In this document: positions 34,625 through 42,257 of the stretch, one piece after another
Position numbering within the stretch: position 1 is the stretch's first letter
How the letters are laid out: each line of letters opens with the position of its first letter
Assembly: GCA_025163595.1 (NCBI GenBank)
Contig: CP104102.1
Span: 91,870-155,869 of the forward strand
DNA length: 64,000 bases
Direction of reading: 5' to 3'
From: Phaeobacter sp. G2
Lineage (GTDB): Bacteria > Pseudomonadota > Alphaproteobacteria > Rhodobacterales > Rhodobacteraceae
Made by a program: the position numbers and the translations under genes
Notes under the pieces: generated by a model
What the model saw: the letters and a program-made list of their open reading frames with translations, nothing else
What the model was told of the DNA's origin: nothing
Database searches by the model: none

Positions 34625-35929
34625 ATGCCGAATCCGATTGAATGGACCCCCAAGCAAAAAGAGGCGGCGTTGAAAGCTATTCACATCGCCGAAACCAAAA
34701 CCCGCTTTGGCAGCGCGGCTGAGGCCCAGAAACCAGCGCCCATCACAAAGATTGGCGTTATCGGCGGCGGCACGATGGGGGCTGGCATCGCCGTGGGAAT
34801 GCTGAATTCAGGGCTTTCGGTTCATATGATTGAGAGGGACGCCCTCGCGGTCGACGCAGGCAAAGCCAGAGTTCTGGACACCCTGAAACGCGACCGCGCC
34901 TCCGGCCGGATTGACGAAGCCGAATATGTAGCCCGAGAGGGCGCGTTCAAAGCAAGCGCGCAATACAGTGATCTCACTTATGTCGATTTGGTTGTCGAAG
35001 CCGTTTACGAGGATATTGATGTCAAACGTGACGTGTTCCGGCAAGTCTTTGAGGCTTGCGGTGACGACGTTATCTTAGCCACGAACACTTCGTATCTGAA
35101 TCCCGAGTTGATTTTCAAAGACGTTCCGGCCCCCCAGAGATGTATCGGGCTGCACTTTTTCAGCCCCGCCAACATTATGAAACTTGTGGAGATCATACCC
35201 ACCAAAACGACGGACAAAGATGTTCTCGCTGCTGCGTTTTCCCTGATTCGGACATGCAAGAAAGTACCCGTGCAAGCTGGCATTTGCGACGGATTCATCG
35301 GCAACCGAATTTTGAAGGCTATGCGCACACAGGCCGAACGCGTTCTGCTTTTCGGGGCTACGCCGCAAAGCGTGGATGCCGCGCTTAAAGAATTTGGTAT
35401 GAAAATGGGCCCCTTCGAGGTTCAGGACCTCGCAGGTCTGGATATAGCGGCGTATCAACGAAAGGCGGCACGAGATCGGGGAGAAAGGGTCTTCTCGCCT
35501 GTGTCGGATCACCTGGTAGATCAGGGCAGGTTTGGGCGTAAGACTGGCGCGGGGTGGTATGATTATGCTGGAACCGAGCAGGTTGCTGACACACCAGAAC
35601 CCGTCAAAATCGCCTTGGGCGCGGCCCGCCAAGAGGCGAATGTGGAGCCGATCCGCTGGACCAACGCAATGATTGTCGAGGTTGTCGTATTTGCAATGCT
35701 CGATGAGGCTGCGCAAATTCTTGATGAGGGCATTGCACAAGACCCAAGTGACATCGACCTGGTTGAAATTTACGGCTATGGCTTCCCAAAGGACCGGGGC
35801 GGTTTGGCTTGGTTTGGCTCTGCTTACGGGCTAGCAAAAATCGTCGAGCGACTGGAGCATTACAACAAGCTCAACGTTTCCGACGCCACCTCAAATGCCC
35901 TGCGCAACTGGGCTCAGGCAGACGCCTGA
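34625..35929 (+). CDS. 3-hydroxyacyl-CoA dehydrogenase without hydratase domain, cluster B
   Basis: The 434-residue protein corresponds to the dehydrogenase half of the fusion enzymes in clusters A and C. After about 40 residues it has KIGVIGGGTMGAGIAVGMLNSG (about 43-64), NTSYLNPELIF near 157, the catalytic His in GLHFFSPANIMKLVEI near 175, and the C-terminal IYGYGFPKDRGGLAWFG. It oxidises a 3-hydroxyacyl-CoA with NAD. The missing crotonase domain may be replaced by the HTD2-type hydratase of the divergent operon. The thiolase follows after a short gap, which gives a dehydrogenase-thiolase pair typical of dicarboxylyl-CoA breakdown. Confidence 0.9.
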   Translation: MPNPIEWTPKQKEAALKAIHIAETKTRFGSAAEAQKPAPITKIGVIGGGTMGAGIAVGMLNSGLSVHMIERDALAVDAGKARVLDTLKRDRASGRIDEAEYVAREGAFKASAQYSDLTYVDLVVEAVYEDIDVKRDVFRQVFEACGDDVILATNTSYLNPELIFKDVPAPQRCIGLHFFSPANIMKLVEIIPTKTTDKDVLAAAFSLIRTCKKVPVQAGICDGFIGNRILKAMRTQAERVLLFGATPQSVDAALKEFGMKMGPFEVQDLAGLDIAAYQRKAARDRGERVFSPVSDHLVDQGRFGRKTGAGWYDYAGTEQVADTPEPVKIALGAARQEANVEPIRWTNAMIVEVVVFAMLDEAAQILDEGIAQDPSDIDLVEIYGYGFPKDRGGLAWFGSAYGLAKIVERLEHYNKLNVSDATSNALRNWAQADA

Positions 35930-35965
35930 TCGGTGGTGCTTCAGAAAGACTATGAAAGAATTACC

Positions 35966-37165
35966 ATGACAGACGTCTTTATCTGCGACTATATACGCAC
36001 CCCCATCGGCCGCTACGGTGGGGCGCTTGCATCCGTGCGGGCGGATGACCTTGGCGCGATCCCACTTCGAACCCTGGCCGACCGAAACCCAAACCTAGAT
36101 CTAGCTGCTGTCGACGAAGTGATCTTCGGCTGTGCGAACCAGGCCGGAGAGGACAACCGCAATGTGGCACGTATGTCGCTGCTATTGGCCGGGTACCCGG
36201 AAATCGTCCCAGGCACGACGATAAACCGGCTCTGCGGTTCGGGTATGGATGCGGTCATCACTGCGGCCCGCGCGATCAAAGCCGGCGAGGCCAGCATCAT
36301 CATCGCTGGCGGCGTCGAAAGCATGTCCCGCGCGCCGTTCGTGATGCCGAAAGCCACCTCAGCATTTTCGCGCGCCACCTCGGTCGAGGACACCACGATT
36401 GGCTGGCGCTTCGTAAACAAATTGATGAAGGCGCAACATGGCGTCGATTCGATGCCCGAAACCGCTGAAAATGTGGCCGAGGATTTCAATATCAACCGCG
36501 CGGATCAGGACGCATTCGCCCTGCGTTCGCAGCAAAAAGCCGGCCATGCAATGATCAGCGGACGCCTTGCGCGTGAAATTGTGCCTATACAGATTTCCCA
36601 GCGAAAGGGCGATCCGATCATTGTCGCCGAGGACGAACACCCGCGCCCGGGCACGAAGCCGAGCGATTTGGCCAAACTCAAAACCTTCGTCAAGGCCGAT
36701 GGCACTGTGACGGCGGGAAACTCCTCGGGTGTGAATGATGGAGCAGCCGCAATTCTTCTCGCGACCAAAGAGGCGGCGGCAAAGCACGGCCTGACACCAA
36801 TCGCAAAAGTCCTTGGCGGTGCCACCGCGGGTGTTGCACCCCGCATCATGGGCTTCGGACCCTCTCCAGCCTCAAAAAAGCTAATGCAGCGCTTGGGCCT
36901 CAAGCAAGAAAACTTTGCAGTGATCGAACTCAATGAGGCATTTGCTTCCCAAGGCTTGGCGACCCTCCGCGCTCTCGGGATCGCAGATGATGATCCTCGC
37001 GTAAACCCAAATGGCGGTGCGATTGCTCTAGGACATCCACTCGGCATGTCTGGCGCACGAATTACAGGAACCGCAATGCTGGAGTTAAGGCCCGGCGAAA
37101 TGTCGTTGTCGACCATGTGTATCGGCGTAGGCCAAGGCATCGCAATCGCGCTGGAAGCTGTGTAA
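35966..37165 (+). CDS. 3-oxoadipyl-CoA-type thiolase (PcaF-like), cluster B
   Basis: The start at 35966 aligns with the PcaF-type N-terminus ([19 protein letters not shown]); an upstream GTG adds an unlikely tail. The 400-residue enzyme has the acyl-accepting Cys in INRLCGSGMDAV near 90, NEAFASQGLATLRALG near 335, the His in [14 protein letters not shown] near 352 and the second Cys in TMCIGVGQG near 388. It cleaves 3-oxoadipyl-CoA or a near relative to succinyl-CoA and acetyl-CoA. It is closer to textbook PcaF than the cluster A copy at 13052, whose C-terminus and middle region are more divergent. Confidence 0.9.
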   Translation: MTDVFICDYIRTPIGRYGGALASVRADDLGAIPLRTLADRNPNLDLAAVDEVIFGCANQAGEDNRNVARMSLLLAGYPEIVPGTTINRLCGSGMDAVITAARAIKAGEASIIIAGGVESMSRAPFVMPKATSAFSRATSVEDTTIGWRFVNKLMKAQHGVDSMPETAENVAEDFNINRADQDAFALRSQQKAGHAMISGRLAREIVPIQISQRKGDPIIVAEDEHPRPGTKPSDLAKLKTFVKADGTVTAGNSSGVNDGAAAILLATKEAAAKHGLTPIAKVLGGATAGVAPRIMGFGPSPASKKLMQRLGLKQENFAVIELNEAFASQGLATLRALGIADDDPRVNPNGGAIALGHPLGMSGARITGTAMLELRPGEMSLSTMCIGVGQGIAIALEAV

Positions 37166-37272
37166 ATGAAAACGCACAAACATTAACATAATTTCTCTTA
37201 TGAGATTTATGGCTGACTCCAGATTTCCGTGTAGAATTCGTCCTCTACAACCTCCCCCCGGAACGAGAAAGA

Positions 37273-37296
37273 GCCAGACCGCCGGAGCGGTCTGGC
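37273..37296 (-). terminator. Terminator of the DUF736 gene
   Basis: GCCAGACCGC (37273-37282) pairs with GCGGTCTGGC (37287-37296) around a CGGA loop. On the minus strand it follows the DUF736 stop by 7 bases and runs into TCTTTCTC. It marks the left edge of the plasmid-like block. Confidence 0.75.
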
Positions 37297-37303
37297 CGTC
37301 GGC

Positions 37304-37642
37304 TTAGGCTGCGTCTTTGGGACCCCAGGGGATGACGGCCTGCAGGGACAGATCGTCCTGGTTCGCGGCCTTGCCGAGGTTGGCGTTGAAGCCGTGGTCG
37401 CGGATGGTCAGCGTGTAGTAGTCGGCGTCGGTCTCCTTGTTCTGCTTCTTCCAGATGCCGCCGCACTCGACCAGCTTGCCGCGCGGGGAGCGGCCGAGGA
37501 CGCGGTGCGTGGGGGCCATCGGGTTCGCGCTTGCGACGGGTTCCACCGTGATGTCGAGGTCGAAGGTCAGGGTCGAGATGGAGCCGACGCCCTTGGCGGT
37601 TTCGATGTCGGCGCTGGTGAATTTGATGCAGTTCGTGGTCAT
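37304..37642 (-). CDS. DUF736 family protein
   Basis: The start at 37642 follows AAGGAGAAGAGCA on the minus strand. The 112-residue protein has the DUF736 pattern: a start rich in polar residues (MTTNCIKFTSADIE), TLTFDLDITVEPV, SPRGKLVECGGIWKKQN, YYTLTIRDHGFNANLGKAANQDD and LSLQAVIPWGPK. Its function is unknown. Genes of this family are typical of plasmids and integrative elements in alphaproteobacteria, so it is a marker for the mobile block rather than for catabolism. The IS110-family element begins about 110 bases upstream of its start and may have displaced its promoter. Confidence 0.85.
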   Translation of the reverse strand: MTTNCIKFTSADIETAKGVGSISTLTFDLDITVEPVASANPMAPTHRVLGRSPRGKLVECGGIWKKQNKETDADYYTLTIRDHGFNANLGKAANQDDLSLQAVIPWGPKDAA

Positions 37643-37818
37643 TGCTCTTCTCCTTGTTTGCGTTGCAATGATGGTCACCTTGCAGCTGGCCAAGGCCCGG
37701 CCACACCGAAGGCGAAGCGCAGCGGAGAGGGGCAGGCGCCGGCCTTTTTGATGGTGTGGACACCCTCCACCCCCAACTTCACCCTTGGGGGAGAAATCCG
37801 AGGGCAGAGGAGGAAACA

Positions 37819-38862
37819 ATGTCCGGACTGACAATTGGCGTAGATATCGCGAAACGATTTTTCCAGGTGCACGTGATCGACGAGTCCGACCAGGTGCTAA
37901 CGAACAGAAAGCTGCGACGATCCGAATTTCTGGCGTTCTTCGAAGATCTGCCCCCTAGCCTGATCGGAATGGAATCCTGCGGCGCGGCGCATCACTGGGC
38001 CCGAGAACTGATCGCCCGGGACCATGAGGTCAAACTAATGACCCCGAAATACGTGAAGCCTTACGTCAAACGTGGCAAGAACGACGCTGTCGATGCCGAG
38101 GCGATCTGCGAAGCCGTCACACGCCCGACCATGCGGTTCGTCGCGGTGAAATCGGTCGATCAGCAATCGGTGCTGATGATCCACCGGACCCGGTCCTTGC
38201 TGATCCGTCAGCGAACCATGCTGGTGAATGCCCTGCGCGGCCACTTGGCCGAACTTGGCATTGTCGCCCCTGTGGGGATTGAGCGGGTCGGCGAGCTGGT
38301 CAACCGTGTCCTCGGACACGAAGGTGACAAGCTTGGCGTCCCGCCGCTTGTTCGATCCATCGTCGAGACCTACGCCCGGCAGATCATGATCGTCACCGAC
38401 GAGGTCAAACAGCTTGAGAAACAGCTCAGAGACTGGCATCGAACAAGTGAAGCCAGCCGGAGGCTGGCGACAATCCCCGGCATAGGGCAGATCATTGCCA
38501 CGGCAATGGCTGCGACCGTTGCGAACCCGGATGCCTTTCCATCCGGCCGTTCCTTTGCCGCTTGGCTGGGGCTGACGCCCAGATCGAACTCCTCAGGTGG
38601 GAAAGAACGAAACGGGAGGATCACGAAAGCCGGTGACCGAACACTGAGAACGCTGCTCGTTCTTGGAGCGACGTCTGTCATCAGGCGGGTAACATCGGGG
38701 CGGGAAACGCCGCTCTATGGCTGGGTGAAACGACTGATCGATACCGGCAAGCCACCGCGGCTGGTGACAGTAGCTCTGGCCAACAAGATCGCGAGGATCG
38801 CCTGGGCAGTCATGACCGGGAAGGCAGAGTATAAACCTGAGAAGGCGGCGTTCGCCGTCTGA
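37819..38862 (+). CDS. IS110-family transposase (DEDD type)
   Basis: The start at 37819 follows GGAGGAAACA. The 347-residue protein appears intact. The N-terminal DEDD domain has GVDIAKRFFQVHV (about 6-18), GMESCGAAHHWARE near 50, and YVKRGKNDAVDAEAICEA near 82-99. The C-terminal transposase_20 domain has TIPGIGQIIATAMAA near 218 and SFAAWLGLTPRSNSSGGKERNGRITKAGD near 243-271, with the conserved Ser. IS110 enzymes use an element-encoded RNA to choose donor and target DNA. No frameshift or stop is seen, so the copy may be active. Confidence 0.93.
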   Translation: MSGLTIGVDIAKRFFQVHVIDESDQVLTNRKLRRSEFLAFFEDLPPSLIGMESCGAAHHWARELIARDHEVKLMTPKYVKPYVKRGKNDAVDAEAICEAVTRPTMRFVAVKSVDQQSVLMIHRTRSLLIRQRTMLVNALRGHLAELGIVAPVGIERVGELVNRVLGHEGDKLGVPPLVRSIVETYARQIMIVTDEVKQLEKQLRDWHRTSEASRRLATIPGIGQIIATAMAATVANPDAFPSGRSFAAWLGLTPRSNSSGGKERNGRITKAGDRTLRTLLVLGATSVIRRVTSGRETPLYGWVKRLIDTGKPPRLVTVALANKIARIAWAVMTGKAEYKPEKAAFAV

Positions 38863-39093
38863 GCAAGGCTAGAAACACAGGGATCGGGAGAGCGTGCACT
38901 TCGAATGATGAAAACCGGTGCCAGCCGGAGATCAGGATAACCCGTTCGCGTAGCTGTATCTGCGTATACGTCTTTTTGATAGGGACCATGATCTGCGGAC
39001 TTCATCAGGGCCAGCGGCATCCGCCGCGACAAAAGGCCGGACACATGAGCGCACTGAACCGGAAATCGGATTTCGAGAAAATGCTTGACCGAT
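38863..39093 (+). ncRNA. Candidate bridge RNA/seekRNA region of the IS110-family element
   Basis: The 231 bases between the transposase stop and the right subterminal repeat have no coding features. In IS1111-type elements the guide RNA that pairs with donor and target is encoded in this position. Short complementary stretches such as ACCGGTGCCAGCCGGA (38920-38935) suggest folding. The RNA's ends and guide loops cannot be fixed by eye, so the call is by position and family knowledge. Confidence 0.4.
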
Positions 39094-39110
39094 GGGTGTC
39101 CACACATGCT

Positions 39111-39506
39111 TCGCGAGGAATGACCCGCAGGGGCAGGGGAAAAAGATCGGCGACAACCTTTGTGGACGGGACGACAGCTGCGACCAGCATGTCATGCGAC
39201 TCAGACAAATGGAGAAGTGTAGGGGCCGCGAAGGAAGCAGGGGAACAGCCGAGAGAGATATAGCCGTTCGACAATGTACACGGTCATTTGCCCTAGGCGA
39301 AGCGACGGGTCGCATTCCCGAGCGCAAAATACAGCCGAGGCAGTGCAACCTCGCACAAATGACTGAAGAAGACGGACATAAAGTAATCTGACCGAAGCCA
39401 TAGGGCAGGGGAACAGATCAAAGCAATGAGACCTGCGAAGGCCTCCGGCTCTGAAGCGACTATTGAGAGTCCGTGCGGCGAATGTCAGAGGAACCCAAAA
39501 TTGCTC
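39111..39506. other. Non-coding stretch right of the IS, nothing recognised
   Basis: Nearly 400 bases contain no credible gene in any frame. GCAGGGGAACAG occurs at 39237-39248 and again at 39405-39416, and CAGGGGCAGGGG lies near 39128, but no larger repeat or hairpin stands out. It may be the decayed remainder of a gene or leader displaced by the insertion sequence. Confidence 0.35.
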
Positions 39507-39890
39507 TCACGATTCCAGCGCCAATCGCCGCCGATTCTCTTCGTTGTCATCGAGAACTTGCCACGCTGCCAAGCGATCATCCACAATTACGGCCTTCCAA
39601 AGCGCAGGCCCCTGTAATCTAATGTCGCTGCATACCGAATGTCCTGCAACAGCTACAAGATTGTGTCTCGTCTCCATGCGTTCGATCACATTGTAGTAGT
39701 CTGGGAAAGCATCAAAAAATCCGTGCCATACATCAAGGCATGCTTTCTTGCCAGAAACCGTATGTCCTGCACTGTCAATAAAGACGTGATCTTCTGTCAA
39801 TAATTCGGACAAGGCCTCAGCATCACGCCTTGTTATGCAATCATTAAACAGCCGCACGACTTCGGTTGGGGAGTTTCGCTTCGTTTTCAT
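39507..39890 (-). CDS. SnoaL/NTF2-like fold protein
   Basis: The 127-residue protein has the pattern of the SnoaL-like polyketide cyclase/NTF2 superfamily: VRLFNDCITRRDAEALSELLTEDHVFIDSAGHTVSGKKACLDVWHGFFDAFPDYYNVIERM. It is a single alpha+beta barrel domain, cytoplasmic, with no signal peptide. Members include ketosteroid isomerase-like enzymes and proteins of unknown function. Its A+T content is higher than that of its neighbours in the plasmid-like block, so it may be a separate arrival. I cannot assign a reaction. Confidence 0.75.
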   Translation of the reverse strand: MKTKRNSPTEVVRLFNDCITRRDAEALSELLTEDHVFIDSAGHTVSGKKACLDVWHGFFDAFPDYYNVIERMETRHNLVAVAGHSVCSDIRLQGPALWKAVIVDDRLAAWQVLDDNEENRRRLALES

Positions 39891-39994
39891 GGCAAAGGAT
39901 TAGCATGTCCGTGCACGGCGGCAAAGTGCGCAACCCGAACACGCGCCATTGGTCTAGCCAAAGGCCGCTATCAGCTCCACATCCAAACACGAAC

Positions 39995-40010
39995 CGGGGC
40001 CTAAGCCCCG
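39995..40010 (-). terminator. Hairpin overlapping the DUF2493 stop codon
   Basis: CGGGGC (39995-40000) pairs with GCCCCG (40005-40010) around CTAA, which includes the stop codon of the DUF2493 gene. It is short and has only GTTCGTGTTT beyond it on the minus strand, so its effect is uncertain. Confidence 0.4.
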
Positions 40011-40912
40011 ATCCTCTTGATGCGGATCCCCAGCTTGCGGGCCTTGTCGACGATGTTCTCGGTGATGCCCGAACCGGGGGTGGCGATCAGACCCTGCGGC
40101 ATGGTCTCGAGCATCTTGTCGTTGCGCTTGAAGGGAGCGGCCTTGCCGTGGCTTTTCCAGTCGGGCTTGAAGACCACCTGGATGACGCCTCGGGTATCTG
40201 CCCAGCGAGCCGCGATCATTTCGGCGCCTTTGGGGGTGCCACCGTGCAGGAGCACCATGTCGGGGTATTTGGCGTGCGTGGCGTCGAGGACGGACCAGAT
40301 CAGATCATAGGCCTGATAGTCCCCGCCCGAGAAGGCAATCCGCGTGCCTTCAGGGCAGTGGACCTCAGTCTCTTTGCGGCGCTTGGCCGAGAGATAGGCC
40401 CGGCTGTCCACCACGGCGGAGGTGAGACCGCGATGAGAGACCTTGGATCCGGTGCGGGGCAGCCAGGGCGAGCCGGTCGCGGCCGAGAAGTGGTCCACGG
40501 CCAGATCGCGCATCTGCTCGAAAGCGTCGCGGTGGTCCCAGAGCTTCAGCCCGATCATCTGGAGGCGCTCAAGCTCGACCGAGGCGACCTCGGAGCCGTC
40601 TTGGATAGCGAGGCTTTCCCGAACCTCGAATTCGTTGTCGTCGAGGAGCTTCTGGATATGGGTGAGCCGGCGATGGAAGATCGAGGTGAGGGACCAGAGC
40701 ATCTCCTCGAGATTGTCTTCCAACTGGCTGCCGGTGAGGAGGCCGATGGTGGTGTCAAAGAGCGCCGCCATGGCGAGCTCGACCTCGTCGGGCTGGGGCA
40801 GGGGGCGATGATCGGTCTCGCCGGGCCCGGGCGTTGCGCCGTGAAGTGCCAAGTGGTCGAGGATGGCGGCGGTCACGCCGGTTTCCTCTTGAATGTCTGT
40901 CTGATGGGGCAT
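40001..40912 (-). CDS. DUF2493 (SLOG-like) family protein
   Basis: The 303-residue protein has a helical N-terminal part of about 190 residues. A C-terminal DUF2493 domain follows with CPEGTRIAFSGGDYQAYDLIWSVLDATHAKYPDMVLLHGGTPKGAEMIAARWADTRGV (about 184-240) and ending GITENIVDKARKLGIRIKRI. The Rossmann-like fold with the HGGTPKGAE motif is related to nucleotide- or nucleic acid-binding SLOG proteins. The family is common on plasmids and integrative elements, with no established role. It lies in the leftward block after the Toprim gene, separated by a 298-base structured leader. Confidence 0.8.
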   Translation of the reverse strand: MPHQTDIQEETGVTAAILDHLALHGATPGPGETDHRPLPQPDEVELAMAALFDTTIGLLTGSQLEDNLEEMLWSLTSIFHRRLTHIQKLLDDNEFEVRESLAIQDGSEVASVELERLQMIGLKLWDHRDAFEQMRDLAVDHFSAATGSPWLPRTGSKVSHRGLTSAVVDSRAYLSAKRRKETEVHCPEGTRIAFSGGDYQAYDLIWSVLDATHAKYPDMVLLHGGTPKGAEMIAARWADTRGVIQVVFKPDWKSHGKAAPFKRNDKMLETMPQGLIATPGSGITENIVDKARKLGIRIKRIGA

Positions 40913-41210
40913 TGTCTGGTTCCTCTGTTTGATCTGACCCGATTTGGATGGGGCGATATCAGGACCGGCGGCGACCGGGCCGCATCCGTCAGGATCGGAG
41001 CGCAGCGGAGAATGCGCCGCGGGCCGGAAAATTGTCCCCGCGAGGAATGCCCTGAAGGGGCAGGGGAATTTTCCGGTTCGGGGAGCATTGCTGCCCGGGC
41101 GAGGAGCACTCTGCTCCGACCCGCTGGTCCATCGCTCCCCTTGTCCAAACGGGATCAGATCAAACCCGCGGAACCTTTGCCCAGTCAGGCATCACCGAGG
41201 AGGTTGGCGG
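40913..41210 (-). promoter_or_regulatory. Structured 298-base leader upstream of the DUF2493 gene
   Basis: No gene is seen. CCGGAAAATT (41024-41033) pairs with AATTTTCCGG (41067-41076). Inside it, CCCC pairs with GGGG (41036-41039 and 41063-41066), and TGCCC with GGGCA around TGAA at the tip (41048-41062), giving a nested 53-base hairpin. A second hairpin GGAGCA-CTC-TGCTCC lies at 41103-41117. This could be an untranslated-leader regulator, a small RNA or a transfer or replication site. Confidence 0.5.
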
Positions 41211-42257
41211 TCATCCGTCCTCGATCTCCAGACCTTGTGCTTTCATGGCCCCTAACAGGGACCGGCGCAGCGCATCTCTGCCAAATGCCCGCAGATCGTC
41301 GTTGAAATCGCCCATGGCTGGCACGAGATCACCACAGGCAATTCCACGCGATTTCAGTTGGTTACGCAATCTCATCGATGCGTTACGCCCAACCTCGTCA
41401 TTATCCCGCGCGATCCAGATGCGCTGGATCCCCGGCGGCGGGATGAAGAGGCCGAGATGGGTGGCGGTAAGACAGGAGGCGAGATCGAACTCGGGGAGAG
41501 CCGTGCCGACCGAGAGGGTATTCTCGAGACCTTCTCCGACGATGAGGCCGGAGCAAGCCTTGCCAGACCAGAAGCGGATGGCATGGCCATGCAGCTGCCC
41601 AAGGATCCGCTTCGGGCTCTCGATCTCGGCCAAACCGCCGGTGGACGGGTCAAGATAGACCCTTGCGCATCCGGTGATCTGACCCCGATTGTCGGTGATC
41701 TTCGCGAGCAGGGCAGGGGCCTTTTGCGGCAGATCGGAGTCGTCCTCGCCTTGCCACAAAAAGACCCGCGGGTGATAGCGCAGCGCCGGACCCAGCCGTG
41801 TGATGCCGCGCCCCTGCATATAGGTGGCAGCCAATGTGCCAAGCACCGGCTTGCCTGCGGCGAAGAGTTTGCGCGCCCGCCCGATGCGTTTGCTCGAGGC
41901 TGCATCTGGTAGCGCACGGGTTCGGATGTCCTGCGGCACGGCAGGGCAGGGGGCCTCGCCGAGGAAGGACCGGGCCTCCCTCAGCGTTTCCTTGAGCGTG
42001 ACCGATCCGAGCCGTTCGTGCAGCAGGTCGATCAGATCGCCATACTGCCCTGTCGCATAATCAGTCCAGGACCCGGCCTTGCGCCCGCCTTCCGCCTGCA
42101 GTCGGATCGCGAGACTCTGGCCCTTTGCGCCAGAGGTGTCGCCAACCTGCCAATAGCTGCCCTGCTTGCGCCCCTCGGGGAAATACTGGCGGCAGAAACA
42201 CTCGGCCCGGTCTGCGAGATCGGCCGAGAGGTCCGCGATACTGCGCGGCGCGCTCAT
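41211..42257 (-). CDS. Toprim domain protein (plasmid/ICE primase-like)
   Basis: The start at 42257 overlaps the helicase stop by ATGA; a longer upstream frame is antisense noise. The 348-residue protein has an N-terminal domain with RAECFCRQYFPEGRKQGSYWQVGDTSG and SWTDYATGQYGDLIDLL, seen in DUF7146-type plasmid primase-like proteins. The Toprim core has LIVGEGLENTLSVGTALPEF near 233, with the conserved Glu, and RIWIARDNDEVGRNASMRL near 276, with the DxD-like motif. It resembles the catalytic part of DnaG-type primases without the helicase-binding domain. It probably takes part in element replication or transfer, together with the helicase it is coupled to. Confidence 0.85.
   Translation of the reverse strand: MSAPRSIADLSADLADRAECFCRQYFPEGRKQGSYWQVGDTSGAKGQSLAIRLQAEGGRKAGSWTDYATGQYGDLIDLLHERLGSVTLKETLREARSFLGEAPCPAVPQDIRTRALPDAASSKRIGRARKLFAAGKPVLGTLAATYMQGRGITRLGPALRYHPRVFLWQGEDDSDLPQKAPALLAKITDNRGQITGCARVYLDPSTGGLAEIESPKRILGQLHGHAIRFWSGKACSGLIVGEGLENTLSVGTALPEFDLASCLTATHLGLFIPPPGIQRIWIARDNDEVGRNASMRLRNQLKSRGIACGDLVPAMGDFNDDLRAFGRDALRRSLLGAMKAQGLEIEDG

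Larger units (their letters stand above)
37750..39110 (+). mobile_element. IS110-family (IS1111-like) insertion sequence
   Basis: A transposase gene of the IS110 family is framed by a 12-bp inverted repeat, GTGTGGACACCC at 37754-37765 and its complement GGGTGTCCACAC at 39094-39105. Subterminal repeats of about 12 bp are a hallmark of the IS1111 subgroup, so the exact tips lie a few bases outside and are given here approximately. The left non-coding part is short (about 55 bases). The right one is about 230 bases, also as in IS1111. No target duplication is expected for this family, and none is evident. Confidence 0.8.

Noticed and set aside
37166..39506. CRISPR or toxin-antitoxin locus near the insertion sequence
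   Set aside because: No regularly spaced repeats and no pair of small overlapping genes were found there or elsewhere in the window.
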